A stretch of DNA of 9,976 bases from CAZQLE01 sp964593905 (GCA_964593905.1 CAZQLE010000150.1:1-9976); one strand, 5' to 3'. Positions 1-6,347 are shown, counted from the first letter of the stretch. Translations and numbers: made by a program. Notes: a model not told the origin generated them from the sequence alone.

Positions 1-1
1 G

Positions 2-7
2 TATAAT
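2..7 (+). promoter_or_regulatory. -10 promoter element upstream of the sortase gene
   Basis: A perfect TATAAT hexamer lies at the very start of the window, which would put transcription start near position 14 and give a leader of about 30 nt with a GGAGG Shine-Dalgarno at 38-42. The matching -35 would fall before the window, so it cannot be checked. The assignment rests only on the hexamer and its distance to the sortase start. Confidence 0.5.
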
Positions 8-43
8 CGAGGGCAGTAAGTTCCAGGGTCAAAAAGCGGAGGT

Positions 44-955
44 GTGGTGGCTCGCAGGCGCTATGCAGATGAACTGACGGTGGATGAGCTTCGCCGGCTG
101 CTGGTTGAAAAACGGCGCGCCGAACGTCAGGGCCGTCTGGAGCATTATCGCCGCACCGGCCGGATGGTGCTGGTTGAACCTCAGCCGTTGAGCCGCCCGA
201 TTGAAACCCTGCGCGCCGATGAACTGCCGGCCGAAGAAAGCGGGCCAACCGGCGCAGCGCCGCCCACCAAACGGCGTGTGTTTTTAGACCGGGCCCTGCT
301 GGTGGTTGAAGCTGCGGCGGTAATTGGCCTGATGATGGTGCTGCTTTCGGGGCTCAGCGCGCTGCGCGACCTGAACAGCGAGGTGTCATCGGCCTTAACC
401 CTGCCAACGCTGACGCCAACGCCCCTGATTCAGGCGGTGGTGCTGCCCTCGGGGCATACGCCGCCCAATGCGCCGGGCGGGGTGCAGTTTAATGATGCCG
501 AAATCCCTGCGCATTTGCGCCCGCTGGTGCAGTCGCTGGGGAACCTGCCGGTGCCGACCGCCAGCCCGGAACAGGCTGTGCGCATTCAGGTGCCCGCCAT
601 TGGGGTTGAAGCACCGGTGGTGATGGGCGACGGCTGGGAGCAGCTTAAGAAAGGGGTTGGGCAGTATATCGGTTCGCCCAATCCGGGGCAGGATGGGAAT
701 TTGATCCTGTCGGCCCATAATGATGTGTTCGGCGAGATCTTTCGCGATCTGGACCGGTTGAAGAGCGGGGATGAAATCGTGCTCTTTACCAACCAGCGGA
801 CCTATACCTATATTGTCCGCCAGACCCAGATCGTCGATCCTTCTCAGGTGGAGGTGATGGCCCCCACCCAGGAACCGGTGGTAACGTTGATCTCTTGCTA
901 TCCCTATCTGGTGGATGATCAGCGGATTGTTGTGTCAGCGTATTTACAGGAGTAA
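44..955 (+). CDS. Sortase family protein (class D/E-like), membrane-anchored transpeptidase
   Basis: This 303-aa protein is a sortase, an extracytoplasmic cysteine transpeptidase that cuts a C-terminal sorting signal and attaches the protein to the envelope. Residues 1-80 are a charged, helical cytoplasmic tail. One membrane segment spans about 83-106, followed by a Thr/Pro-rich linker and the sortase barrel from about 175. The catalytic triad is visible: His225 in LSAHND, Cys285 in TLISCYPY and Arg294 in DDQRIVV. The TLxxC form and the LSAH context fit class D/E-type enzymes best, but the class is not certain. GGAGG at 38-42 lies almost against GTG44. The second GTG at 47, giving MARRRY, is 4 nt from it and may be the true start. 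No LPxTG-like substrate gene is seen in this window, so its targets are elsewhere. A small membrane protein gene follows 75 nt downstream. Confidence 0.9.
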   Translation: MVARRRYADELTVDELRRLLVEKRRAERQGRLEHYRRTGRMVLVEPQPLSRPIETLRADELPAEESGPTGAAPPTKRRVFLDRALLVVEAAAVIGLMMVLLSGLSALRDLNSEVSSALTLPTLTPTPLIQAVVLPSGHTPPNAPGGVQFNDAEIPAHLRPLVQSLGNLPVPTASPEQAVRIQVPAIGVEAPVVMGDGWEQLKKGVGQYIGSPNPGQDGNLILSAHNDVFGEIFRDLDRLKSGDEIVLFTNQRTYTYIVRQTQIVDPSQVEVMAPTQEPVVTLISCYPYLVDDQRIVVSAYLQE

Positions 956-966
956 TGCTGGTATGG

Positions 967-989
967 CCCGGTAATTTTTGCCGGCCGGG
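967..989 (+). terminator. Possible weak hairpin after the sortase gene
   Basis: CCCGG at 967-971 can pair with CCGGG at 985-989 around an AT-rich loop, just after the sortase stop codon. The stem is short and has no U-run after it; instead the -10 box of the next gene follows at once. It may be a weak terminator or only a chance GC-rich pairing. Confidence 0.25.
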
Positions 990-995
990 TATAAT
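990..995 (+). promoter_or_regulatory. -10 element for the 71-aa membrane protein gene
   Basis: A perfect TATAAT sits 35 nt before the ATG at 1031, predicting a start near 1002 and a 29-nt leader that contains GGAGG at 1018-1022. No convincing -35 hexamer is found 16-18 nt upstream, where the sequence is CCCGGT-like. Read-through from the sortase gene may therefore also contribute. Confidence 0.5.
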
Positions 996-1030
996 ACTGA
1001 TCCTGCTATTTTATTTCGGAGGTTCGTTCC

Positions 1031-1246
1031 ATGAGCAAGAAACAGAAACGCCAGGTCTCTTCCACGTCCACGCCGGTTGCTGTCGAAGCCGCCGCACCCG
1101 TCCGCGTAGTGCGGCCGGTCCGCTCGACCGTTGCTGAAGAATTCAAACCCGATTACAGCTATGTGGTCAGCGATTTGAAAAAAATTGGCATTCTGGCCGG
1201 CAGCTTCATTGCTGTGCTGGTTGTTGTATCTTTCTTTCTGAACTGA
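1031..1246 (+). CDS. Small C-tail-anchored membrane protein, 71 aa, unknown function
   Basis: The protein has a basic N-terminus (MSKKQKRQ), a Ser/Thr/Pro/Val-rich stretch, and a conserved-looking segment, EFKPDYSYVVSDLKKIGILAG (about 36-56), that leads into one C-terminal membrane helix (about 51-70, ending in FFLN). It is therefore probably a tail-anchored inner-membrane protein with a cytoplasmic N-terminus. The start is well supported: GGAGG at 1018-1022 is 8 nt from ATG1031, and a TATAAT lies upstream. From memory, similar proteins with the DYSYV..DL..IGILAG motif recur in Anaerolineae genomes, but I know of no assigned function. It lies between a sortase and a degenerate aminotransferase and is followed by a strong hairpin, so it looks like a separate small transcription unit. 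It lacks a sorting motif, so it is not an obvious sortase substrate. Confidence 0.8.
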   Translation: MSKKQKRQVSSTSTPVAVEAAAPVRVVRPVRSTVAEEFKPDYSYVVSDLKKIGILAGSFIAVLVVVSFFLN

Positions 1247-1269
1247 TCCGGAACTTTGTCAGACCGTTC

Positions 1270-1303
1270 AAGTTCCCCCTCCCGTTTTGGGCGAGGGGGA
1301 CTT
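1270..1303 (+). terminator. Strong GC-rich hairpin ending the small-protein gene
   Basis: The arm at 1270-1283 (AAGTTCCCCCTCCC) pairs with 1289-1303 (GGGCGAGGGGGACTT) around a GTTTT loop, with one unpaired base on each side. It starts 23 nt after the stop codon of the 71-aa gene. The U-run normally expected after it is absent (ACTTCGGTTATC follows), so termination efficiency is uncertain, but no other role is evident. Confidence 0.6.
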
Positions 1304-1364
1304 CGGTTATCTAACCACGATTGATGCATCATCCAAAGAGCATTTGCCATGCCCAGGAGCGTGT

Positions 1365-2435
1365 ATGAGCCCGCTGTTTACGCCCGGACCGGTTGAGGTT
1401 GCCCCCGAGGTGCTGGCCGCCCAGGCGCGCCCGATCATTCCCTCATTCAGCCAGGAATATGAAGCGCTGTTCACCAGCGTGGAAGAGCGCCTGCATCGCC
1501 TGTTTTTTGGCGGGCTGAACCTGGCGCTGTTGCCAGGCAGTGAGATTAGCGGGCTGGAAGCGCTGTTGAGCAGTTTTGTGCATGGCCCTGCACTGTGCTG
1601 CATCGGCGGGGCGACCTCGTTGCGCTGGTATGAGATCGGTCAGGCGTTGGGCAAAACGCTCGACCGCCTGGATGTAGACCCCGGCGAGGCCATTGACCCA
1701 TCGCGGCTGGCCGAAATGCTGCGCGAAAAACCTTACGCTGCCATCCTGCTCACCCAGATCGAGCCCTCCACCGGGGTGCAAAACCCGCTGGCCGAGCTGG
1801 CCGCCCTGATCCATGCCGAACAACCCGAGGCGCTGCTGCTGGTCAACGCGGCCTATTCGCTGGGCGGCACGGCGCTGCCGGCCGAAGAGTGGGGGGTTGA
1901 CGCGCTGTTTTCGGTATCAGACCGCTGTCTGGCGCTGCCGCCGGGCCTGGTTTTGACCGGTTTCTCGCAGCGTGCGTTGGATGCGGCGGCGGGCGGCGGG
2001 CCGCGCGGCTGGACGCTGGATCTGGTGCGCCGCCACCGCGCGCGCAGCCGCGATGCAATTACACGCGATCTGCCCGTTTCGCTGCTGTATGCGCTCAGCG
2101 CGCAGTTGGACCGCATGTTGCTGGAAGGGCTTGAGGTGCGCCATGAACGCCACCGGACCCTGGCGCAGCGCGTGGAGGTCTGGGCGGAAGAGCGCGGTCT
2201 GCCGCCGCTGGCTGCGGAGGGCGTGCGCGCCGAAACGCTGACCGTGATCCAAAACCGTAAGGGGATCGCGATTGAAGACCTTAACCGGTTTCTCGCCTCG
2301 CGCGGGATGCGTCTGGCGAATGGGCTGGGTCCCCTGCGCGACCGCTATTTTTGCATTGCCGCGATGGGTGAGGTTCAGCTTTATGAGCTGGATGCCCTGC
2401 TTGAAGCGGTGGATTTGTTCATCAGCGGCGCGTAA
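1365..2435 (+). CDS. Class V aminotransferase-fold protein, probably catalytically inactive
   Basis: This 356-aa protein aligns by eye along its whole length with the alanine-glyoxylate/serine-pyruvate aminotransferase group of PLP fold-type I: LFTPGPV at 4-10, a PSTGV segment at 134-138, SLGG at 165-168, LPPG at 191-194 and a C-terminal AMGE near 333. The chemistry residues differ. The usual SxxKALxAPPG is here SDRCLALPPG, with Arg187 in the place of the Schiff-base lysine. The Asp that holds the PLP nitrogen (usual DGVSSLGG) is Asn161. The substrate-binding Arg of RIGHMG is Cys330, and the neighbouring His is Ala333. Only three lysines exist (97, 122, 299), none at the catalytic position. 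The start is ATG1365, because AGGAG at 1355-1359 precedes it and TPGPV normally lies a few residues from the N-terminus. The reading frame is intact and codon use matches its neighbours, so it is maintained, not decaying. It is probably a binding or regulatory pseudoenzyme; the ligand is unknown. Confidence 0.85.
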   Translation: MSPLFTPGPVEVAPEVLAAQARPIIPSFSQEYEALFTSVEERLHRLFFGGLNLALLPGSEISGLEALLSSFVHGPALCCIGGATSLRWYEIGQALGKTLDRLDVDPGEAIDPSRLAEMLREKPYAAILLTQIEPSTGVQNPLAELAALIHAEQPEALLLVNAAYSLGGTALPAEEWGVDALFSVSDRCLALPPGLVLTGFSQRALDAAAGGGPRGWTLDLVRRHRARSRDAITRDLPVSLLYALSAQLDRMLLEGLEVRHERHRTLAQRVEVWAEERGLPPLAAEGVRAETLTVIQNRKGIAIEDLNRFLASRGMRLANGLGPLRDRYFCIAAMGEVQLYELDALLEAVDLFISGA

Positions 2436-2454
2436 AAAGCGGACATTTTTCCTG

Positions 2455-2483
2455 TTGTAATCCCTTTTGTAATCTGTTATATT
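2455..2483 (+). promoter_or_regulatory. Promoter of the regulator-ABC transporter operon (extended -10)
   Basis: TTGTAA at 2455-2460 is separated by exactly 17 nt from TATATT at 2478-2483, and TG at 2475-2476 makes it an extended -10. The predicted start is near 2490, the middle of the palindrome, leaving about 19 nt before ATG2509 with no Shine-Dalgarno. The octamer TTGTAATC at 2455-2462 is repeated at 2467-2474. A second -10-like TATAGT at 2488-2493 could give a still shorter leader. Confidence 0.55.
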
Positions 2484-2508
2484 GGACTATAGTCCAGCAT
2501 AACAGATT
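2471..2508. promoter_or_regulatory. 38-bp palindromic operator abutting the regulator start codon
   Basis: The outer arms AATCTGTTAT (2471-2480) and ATAACAGATT (2499-2508) are perfect reverse complements. Between them lies the perfect 14-bp palindrome TGGACTATAGTCCA (2483-2496) on the same centre. Only the two-base steps 2481-2482 and 2497-2498 fail to match. The site covers the -10 and the predicted transcription start and ends on the base before ATG2509, so a bound protein would block initiation. The TGGA....TCCA core resembles operators recalled for IclR-family members, which fits autoregulation by the downstream gene. As RNA the 3' part could also fold over the start codon. Confidence 0.75.
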
Positions 2509-3654
2509 ATGAATATTTCTGACCCCAACCCCCCCACTGCAGAAAGAACACTGCGCCTGATCGAGCTGTTGATGGAGGCCCCCGAAGGCCTGACCGCTCA
2601 GGATTTGCAGTTGCAATTGGATCTGTCGCGCAGCTCGTTGTTTGTGCTGCTGCGCAGTTTGAAAGCGCTTGGTTATATCGACCAGACCGAAAAACGCGGA
2701 CGGTATAAACCCGGACCGCGCCTGGAAGCCTGGCGTTCTTCGCGCCACCCGCTGGCGCGGGATTTGATCAGCGCTTTTTATCAGGAAGCCGGTTCGCAGC
2801 CCTGGGAGGATACCCTGCTGTTGTTGCTGCCTTCTGAACATGGCCCGCGCCCAACCGCGCAGGTGGAAGGCCGCCGCCAGGTGCGCTGTGCGTTTGAACT
2901 GGGCCTGGCCGCCCCCGAACTGGACGCGGCGGCGCAGGTCTTGCAGAGTGAGCCGCCGGCTACGGTGCACCAGTATGGTTTTGCGTTGCACGAGCGCGAA
3001 GAAGCGGTGGATCTGGCGCTGCCGATCTGCCGCGATGGGGTGCACCCCGAAGCGGCGCTGATGCTCAGCGCCCCGCGTTTTCGCACCCCGACCGACCGTT
3101 TGCTGGCCCAGTTTCTGCCCGATCTGCGCGCCATGGCGGCGCGGCTGTCGTATCAGATCGGCGCCCCGGCCTACAACCCCTATCGAATTGGTGAAGAACG
3201 CCGTCTGGAACCGACGCGCGCCCTGAGCGGCGCCGAAGTGGACAGCTTTTTGCAGGGCCCATGGGCGGCGCGGCTGGCCTGTGTGCGTCCGGATGGCGGG
3301 CCGCATGTGATTCCGGTCTGGCAGGAATGGGATGGACGGGGCTTTACCGTGATCGCCTGGCAGGGTTCACAGTGGGCCGATTATGTTTTGCATAACCCCG
3401 CTGTGTCGCTGACGGTGGATGAGCCCTGGGCGCCATTGCGTCGGGTGGTGGTGCGCGGCGAGGCAGCCGCGGTGGCGCCCGAAGAACCCGCCCTGGACCT
3501 GGACAGCCTGCTGCGGCGTCTGACCCGCCGTTATCTGGGCCAGCCCAGCGCGGCATCACGCCCACAGGTGATGGTGGCTTTTCGCATTCAACCCACCAGC
3601 CTGCGGGGCTGGCAGGGGCTTTCTTCGGCGCTGCCCCATGCTGAGGCGCTATGA
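2509..3654 (+). CDS. IclR-type HTH regulator fused to a PNPOx-like split-barrel domain
   Basis: This 381-aa protein has three parts. Residues about 10-72 form an IclR-like winged helix (ERTLRLIELLMEAPEGLTAQDL, then LSRSSLFVLLRSLKALGYI and a RGRYKPG wing). Residues about 80-215 resemble a degenerate IclR effector region. Residues about 237-375 match the pyridoxamine-5'-phosphate-oxidase-like flavin-binding fold: ARLACVRPDGGPHVIPVW, NPAVSLTVDEP, VVVRGEAAAV and a closing VMVAFRIQPTSLRGW strand. IclR proteins usually end after about 250-280 aa, so the C-terminal domain is an added fusion. That fold binds FMN, PLP or F420 in other proteins, so a cofactor-sensing role is plausible but unproven. The gene begins directly after a large palindrome and has no Shine-Dalgarno, and its stop overlaps the next start (ATGA). 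It probably represses its own operon, which encodes an ABC importer. Confidence 0.85.
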   Translation: MNISDPNPPTAERTLRLIELLMEAPEGLTAQDLQLQLDLSRSSLFVLLRSLKALGYIDQTEKRGRYKPGPRLEAWRSSRHPLARDLISAFYQEAGSQPWEDTLLLLLPSEHGPRPTAQVEGRRQVRCAFELGLAAPELDAAAQVLQSEPPATVHQYGFALHEREEAVDLALPICRDGVHPEAALMLSAPRFRTPTDRLLAQFLPDLRAMAARLSYQIGAPAYNPYRIGEERRLEPTRALSGAEVDSFLQGPWAARLACVRPDGGPHVIPVWQEWDGRGFTVIAWQGSQWADYVLHNPAVSLTVDEPWAPLRRVVVRGEAAAVAPEEPALDLDSLLRRLTRRYLGQPSAASRPQVMVAFRIQPTSLRGWQGLSSALPHAEAL

Positions 3655-4409
3655 ACCTGACCGTGCACAATGTGCGTCATACTTTTGCCGGTTCATCACC
3701 GCTGACCGCCCTGGATGGATTGACCTTTGAGATTCCGGCCGGGCAGTTTACTGCCCTGGTGGGCCCCAGCGGGTGCGGAAAATCGACCCTGCTGCGTCTG
3801 GCGGCCGGACTGTTGACCCTGCAAGAGGGCGAAATGTGGCTGGATGGCGCTGCGCCCGCCGAAGCGCTGGCCGAGCGCAAAATTGCCTGGATGGGCCAAA
3901 GCCCGGCGTTATTACCCTGGCTGAACCTGCGCGCCAATGTTGCCCTGGCGCATCAGGTGGGCCGCTCCGGGCGGGCTGTGCGTCTCTCACCCGATGAAGC
4001 GCTGGCCCTGGTGGGGCTGCGCGACCGCGCGGCCAGCTACCCGTTTATGCTTTCGGGCGGCATGCAGCAGCGTCTGGCGCTGGCGCGCACCTTAAGCCAG
4101 GACGCCCGTCTGTGGTTGATGGATGAACCCTTTGCCGCGCTGGATGAGATGACCCGTGAACGCTTGGCGCTGGACCTGGCCGGTTTGTGGCAGCCGCTGC
4201 GCCCGACCGTGTTATGGGTGACCCACAATATCTATGAAGCCTTGCGCCTGGCCGACCGGGTGCTGGTGTTCAGCCGCCGCCCGGCGCAGGTGATTGCCGA
4301 CTTGCTGGTGCCGCTGCCGCGCCCGCGGCGCGAAGCCGACCCGGCTTTTCAGGCGCTGCTGGCAAAATTGCGCGCCTGTCTGACAGATGCGCTGGAGCCG
4401 GCCTTATGA
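3651..4409 (+). CDS. ABC transporter ATP-binding protein, nitrate/sulfonate/taurine/HMP-type importer
   Basis: This 252-aa ATPase would power import through the permease encoded next to it, acting on the cytoplasmic face of the membrane. All catalytic motifs are intact: Walker A GPSGCGKST at 38-46, Q-loop Gln83 in MGQSPALLPW, signature LSGGMQQR at 134-141, Walker B LWLMDEP at 154-160, D-loop ALDE at 163-166 and H-loop His192 in WVTHN. The LPWLN stretch after the Q-loop and VTHNIYEALRLADRV are typical of the SsuB/TauB/ThiZ group, which serves NMT1/THI5- and SsuA-like binding proteins. The start codon overlaps the regulator stop (ATGA at 3651-3654) and the stop overlaps the permease start, so translation is probably coupled. 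The substrate cannot be read from this subunit. Confidence 0.93.
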   Translation: MNLTVHNVRHTFAGSSPLTALDGLTFEIPAGQFTALVGPSGCGKSTLLRLAAGLLTLQEGEMWLDGAAPAEALAERKIAWMGQSPALLPWLNLRANVALAHQVGRSGRAVRLSPDEALALVGLRDRAASYPFMLSGGMQQRLALARTLSQDARLWLMDEPFAALDEMTRERLALDLAGLWQPLRPTVLWVTHNIYEALRLADRVLVFSRRPAQVIADLLVPLPRPRREADPAFQALLAKLRACLTDALEPAL

Positions 4410-5236
4410 CCGCGCGCCATATGTTGGAAGCCCGTGACCGCCCGGCTGCGTCTGCCGTTTTGCCGCGTGCGCGTCGTGCGACGCGGGCAACCCTGCTTGC
4501 CCTGGGGATGGTGCTGGTGTTTGCCCTGCTGTGGGAGACCGGTGTACGCGTGTTGCAGACCCCGGCCTATCTTTTGCCCTCTCCCAGCCGGGTGCTGCTG
4601 ACCCTGGCCGAACACCCGGCGTTGTTTGGCGGGGCTTCGCTGGTCACATTGAGCGAGGCCCTGGCGGGTCTGGTGATCGGTCTGACCACCAGTGCGCTGC
4701 TGGCGGCGCTGCTTGTGCTGCGGCCGGGGCTGGAAGACGGGGTGATGACCCTGGCGATTCTGGTCAAATCGACCCCGCTGGTGGCGATTGCCCCGCTGCT
4801 GACCCTGTGGCTGGGTTTTGGGATGCTGCCCAAGGTGTTGATCGTGGCGCTGATGACCTTCTTCCCGCTGTTGGTCAACTTACTCAGCGGTCTGCAACAG
4901 GTTGACCCCGCCCTGTTGGATGTATTCCGCTCGTGGAATGCCAGCCGCAAAGAGATCTTTTTGCATCTGCGGGTTCCCTCTGCGCTGCCCTTTTTGTTCG
5001 CCGGGATTAAGATCAGCGCCCCGCTGGCGCTGGTGGGCGCGGTGGTGGCCGAATGGACCGGCGCGTCGGGCGGGCTGGGGCGCGAGATGTGGCTGGCGTA
5101 TACCAATTTAAACCTCCCATTTTTATTTGGCGGAATTTTTATTCTGGCGGCAGCCGGTGCGCTGCTCTACCGCGTTTTGGATGCGCTGGAGCAGCGGGCC
5201 TTGTTCTGGCAGGCGGCCCGCGCCGGCGATTCTTAA
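4406..5236 (+). CDS. ABC transporter permease, SsuC/ThiX/RibX-like
   Basis: This 276-aa integral membrane protein is the channel subunit of the importer. A basic N-terminal tail of about 27 residues precedes the first helix (about 28-48). Further helices lie near 75-105, 112-137, 140-163, 195-217 and 236-257. The cytoplasmic EAA-type loop that docks on the ATPase is visible at about 173-200 (VFRSWNASRKEIFLHLRVPSALPFLFAG), with the conserved Gly at its end. Its length and the VPSALPFLFAGIKIS and AEW segments match the BPD_transp_1 permeases of the SsuC/TauC/ThiX group. It overlaps the ATPase gene by four bases, and the binding protein gene starts 18 nt after its stop. A single permease gene suggests a homodimer. 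Confidence 0.92.
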   Translation: MTARHMLEARDRPAASAVLPRARRATRATLLALGMVLVFALLWETGVRVLQTPAYLLPSPSRVLLTLAEHPALFGGASLVTLSEALAGLVIGLTTSALLAALLVLRPGLEDGVMTLAILVKSTPLVAIAPLLTLWLGFGMLPKVLIVALMTFFPLLVNLLSGLQQVDPALLDVFRSWNASRKEIFLHLRVPSALPFLFAGIKISAPLALVGAVVAEWTGASGGLGREMWLAYTNLNLPFLFGGIFILAAAGALLYRVLDALEQRALFWQAARAGDS

Positions 5237-5254
5237 TCTTTTGAGGTGAATCTT

Positions 5255-6250
5255 ATGTGTTTCTTCCGTTCCTGGTTTTTCACCGGGCTGGTTGTGCTGG
5301 GTCTGCTGGCCGGCTGCGCCCCCAAACCCCCCGCGCCCATGAGCATGACCTTTATGGCCGGGTATAAACCGCAGGCCAACCTGCCTTTTGTGGGTGTGTA
5401 TGTGGCGCAAGAAAAGGGTTATTTTCAAGAGCAGGGTCTGACGGTGGATATTCAACACTCGCCGGGGCAGGGCGAGCACTTGCAGCTCACGGCGGCTGGC
5501 AAGGTGCAGGTGACCACGCAAGACGCGGCCGTGCTGCTAAAACGCCGTGCCGACCCGGGTCTGCCGCTGGTTTCGATTGCGCTGATCGGTCAGCGCGGAC
5601 AGCAAGCCTTTGCTGCCCTGGCTGAAACCGGGCTGAAAACGCCGCTCGACTGGCAGGGGCATCTGGTGGGCTATAAAGGCACCCCGCCGCCCGACCTGTT
5701 TGCCCTGCTTGGCGCTGCCGGGGCCGATGTGAACCAGGTGGAACTGGTCAACGTGGGTTTTGATCCGCGCCTGCTGGCCGAAAAAAAGGTGGATGTTTAC
5801 CCGGTGTTTAAATCAAACGAGCCTTATTTGCTGCAAAAGTGGGGTCATGAACTGACCCTGTGGGACGCGGCCGATTTTGGCGTGCCCACCCTGGGGCTGG
5901 CCTACGTGACCAGCGACCAGACCCTGGCCGAACAGCCTGAACTGCTGGCGCGTTTTCTGCGCGCTGCACTGCGCGGGATTGCGTTTGCCCGCCAGAACCC
6001 CGATGAAGCGGTGCAGATGGTGATGAAATATGCCGGACCTGAAGCCGACCCCGAGCACATGCAGTTTATGCTGGCGGCCGAGTTAAAAGACCTTGAATCA
6101 CCGGCCACCGTTGGCAAGGGCCCCGGCTGGCAGACGGCCGAAGAATGGCAGGCGCTGGCCGACATGCTGGTGAAATATGACAGCATGCCCGCAGTGGATG
6201 TGAAACAGGTCTTTACCAATTCGATCTGGGAGCAGGCCGCAGCGGAGTGA
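5255..6250 (+). CDS. NMT1/THI5-like substrate-binding lipoprotein of the ABC importer
   Basis: This 331-aa protein captures the substrate outside the membrane and delivers it to the permease. Residues 1-20 are a lipoprotein signal peptide ending in LLAGC with Cys21 as the lipid anchor, followed by a Pro-rich linker. The mature part shows the NMT1/THI5-like pattern: GYKPQANLPFVGVYVAQEKGYFQEQGL at about 36-62, a GEHLQLTAAGKVQVTTQDA segment, a GYKGTPPPDLFALL hinge and an ARFLRAALRGIAFARQNPDEAV helix. Relatives bind thiamine pyrimidine precursors (ThiY), riboflavin (RibY of Chloroflexi) or sulfonates, so the exact ligand is open. ATG5255 is chosen because GAGGTGA at 5243-5249 is placed correctly for it; the upstream in-frame GTG5246 lies inside that Shine-Dalgarno. 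No THI-box or FMN riboswitch is seen upstream. Regulation probably comes from the operon's own IclR-type regulator. Confidence 0.9.
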   Translation: MCFFRSWFFTGLVVLGLLAGCAPKPPAPMSMTFMAGYKPQANLPFVGVYVAQEKGYFQEQGLTVDIQHSPGQGEHLQLTAAGKVQVTTQDAAVLLKRRADPGLPLVSIALIGQRGQQAFAALAETGLKTPLDWQGHLVGYKGTPPPDLFALLGAAGADVNQVELVNVGFDPRLLAEKKVDVYPVFKSNEPYLLQKWGHELTLWDAADFGVPTLGLAYVTSDQTLAEQPELLARFLRAALRGIAFARQNPDEAVQMVMKYAGPEADPEHMQFMLAAELKDLESPATVGKGPGWQTAEEWQALADMLVKYDSMPAVDVKQVFTNSIWEQAAAE

Positions 6251-6285
6251 GCTTCTCGGCCCCGGTCACACAGTGCGTGAGAAGC
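6251..6285 (+). other. Hairpin directly after the binding-protein stop codon
   Basis: GCTTCTC at 6251-6257 pairs perfectly with GAGAAGC at 6279-6285, and inside the loop CAC (6268-6270) can pair with GTG (6273-6275). No U-run follows. It stands just before the main terminator and may protect the 3' end of the mRNA or assist termination; its role is not established. Confidence 0.4.
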
Positions 6286-6299
6286 GGCGGCGAATCATG

Positions 6300-6345
6300 A
6301 AAAAAGTAGAGGATGGCGGTCCATTGCCATCCTCTGTTTGTTTGT
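6300..6345. terminator. Bidirectional intrinsic terminator between convergent genes
   Basis: The arms AGAGGATGGC (6308-6317) and GCCATCCTCT (6326-6335) form a perfect 10-bp stem with an 8-nt loop. On the + strand it is followed by GTTTGTTTGTG. On the - strand it is followed by ACTTTTTT (from the A-run at 6300-6305). It lies between the stop of the ABC operon at 6250 and the stop of the minus-strand gene at 6348, so it can end both transcripts. Confidence 0.85.
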
Positions 6346-6347
6346 GT

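Noticed and set aside
955..1137. Open frame of 60 codons starting at the sortase stop
   Set aside because: It overlaps the promoter, the Shine-Dalgarno and the first half of the 71-aa gene in another frame, and its product is low-complexity.
1287..1364. N-terminal extension of the aminotransferase-fold gene to 1287
   Set aside because: It would start inside the loop of the hairpin at 1270-1303. The AGGAG and the family N-terminus (SPLFTPGPV) both point to ATG1365.
2436..2508. THI-box or FMN riboswitch ahead of the transporter operon
   Set aside because: The gap is only 73 nt and contains none of the conserved blocks of either riboswitch; it is explained by the promoter and the palindrome.
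2422..3306. Long minus-strand open frame of 294 codons under the regulator gene
   Set aside because: It is a high-GC shadow of the regulator gene, rich in Gln, Arg and His, with no recognisable domain, and it crosses the operator and promoter.
5246..5254. GTG start for the binding lipoprotein
   Set aside because: The GTG lies within the Shine-Dalgarno GAGGTGA that is correctly spaced for ATG5255.
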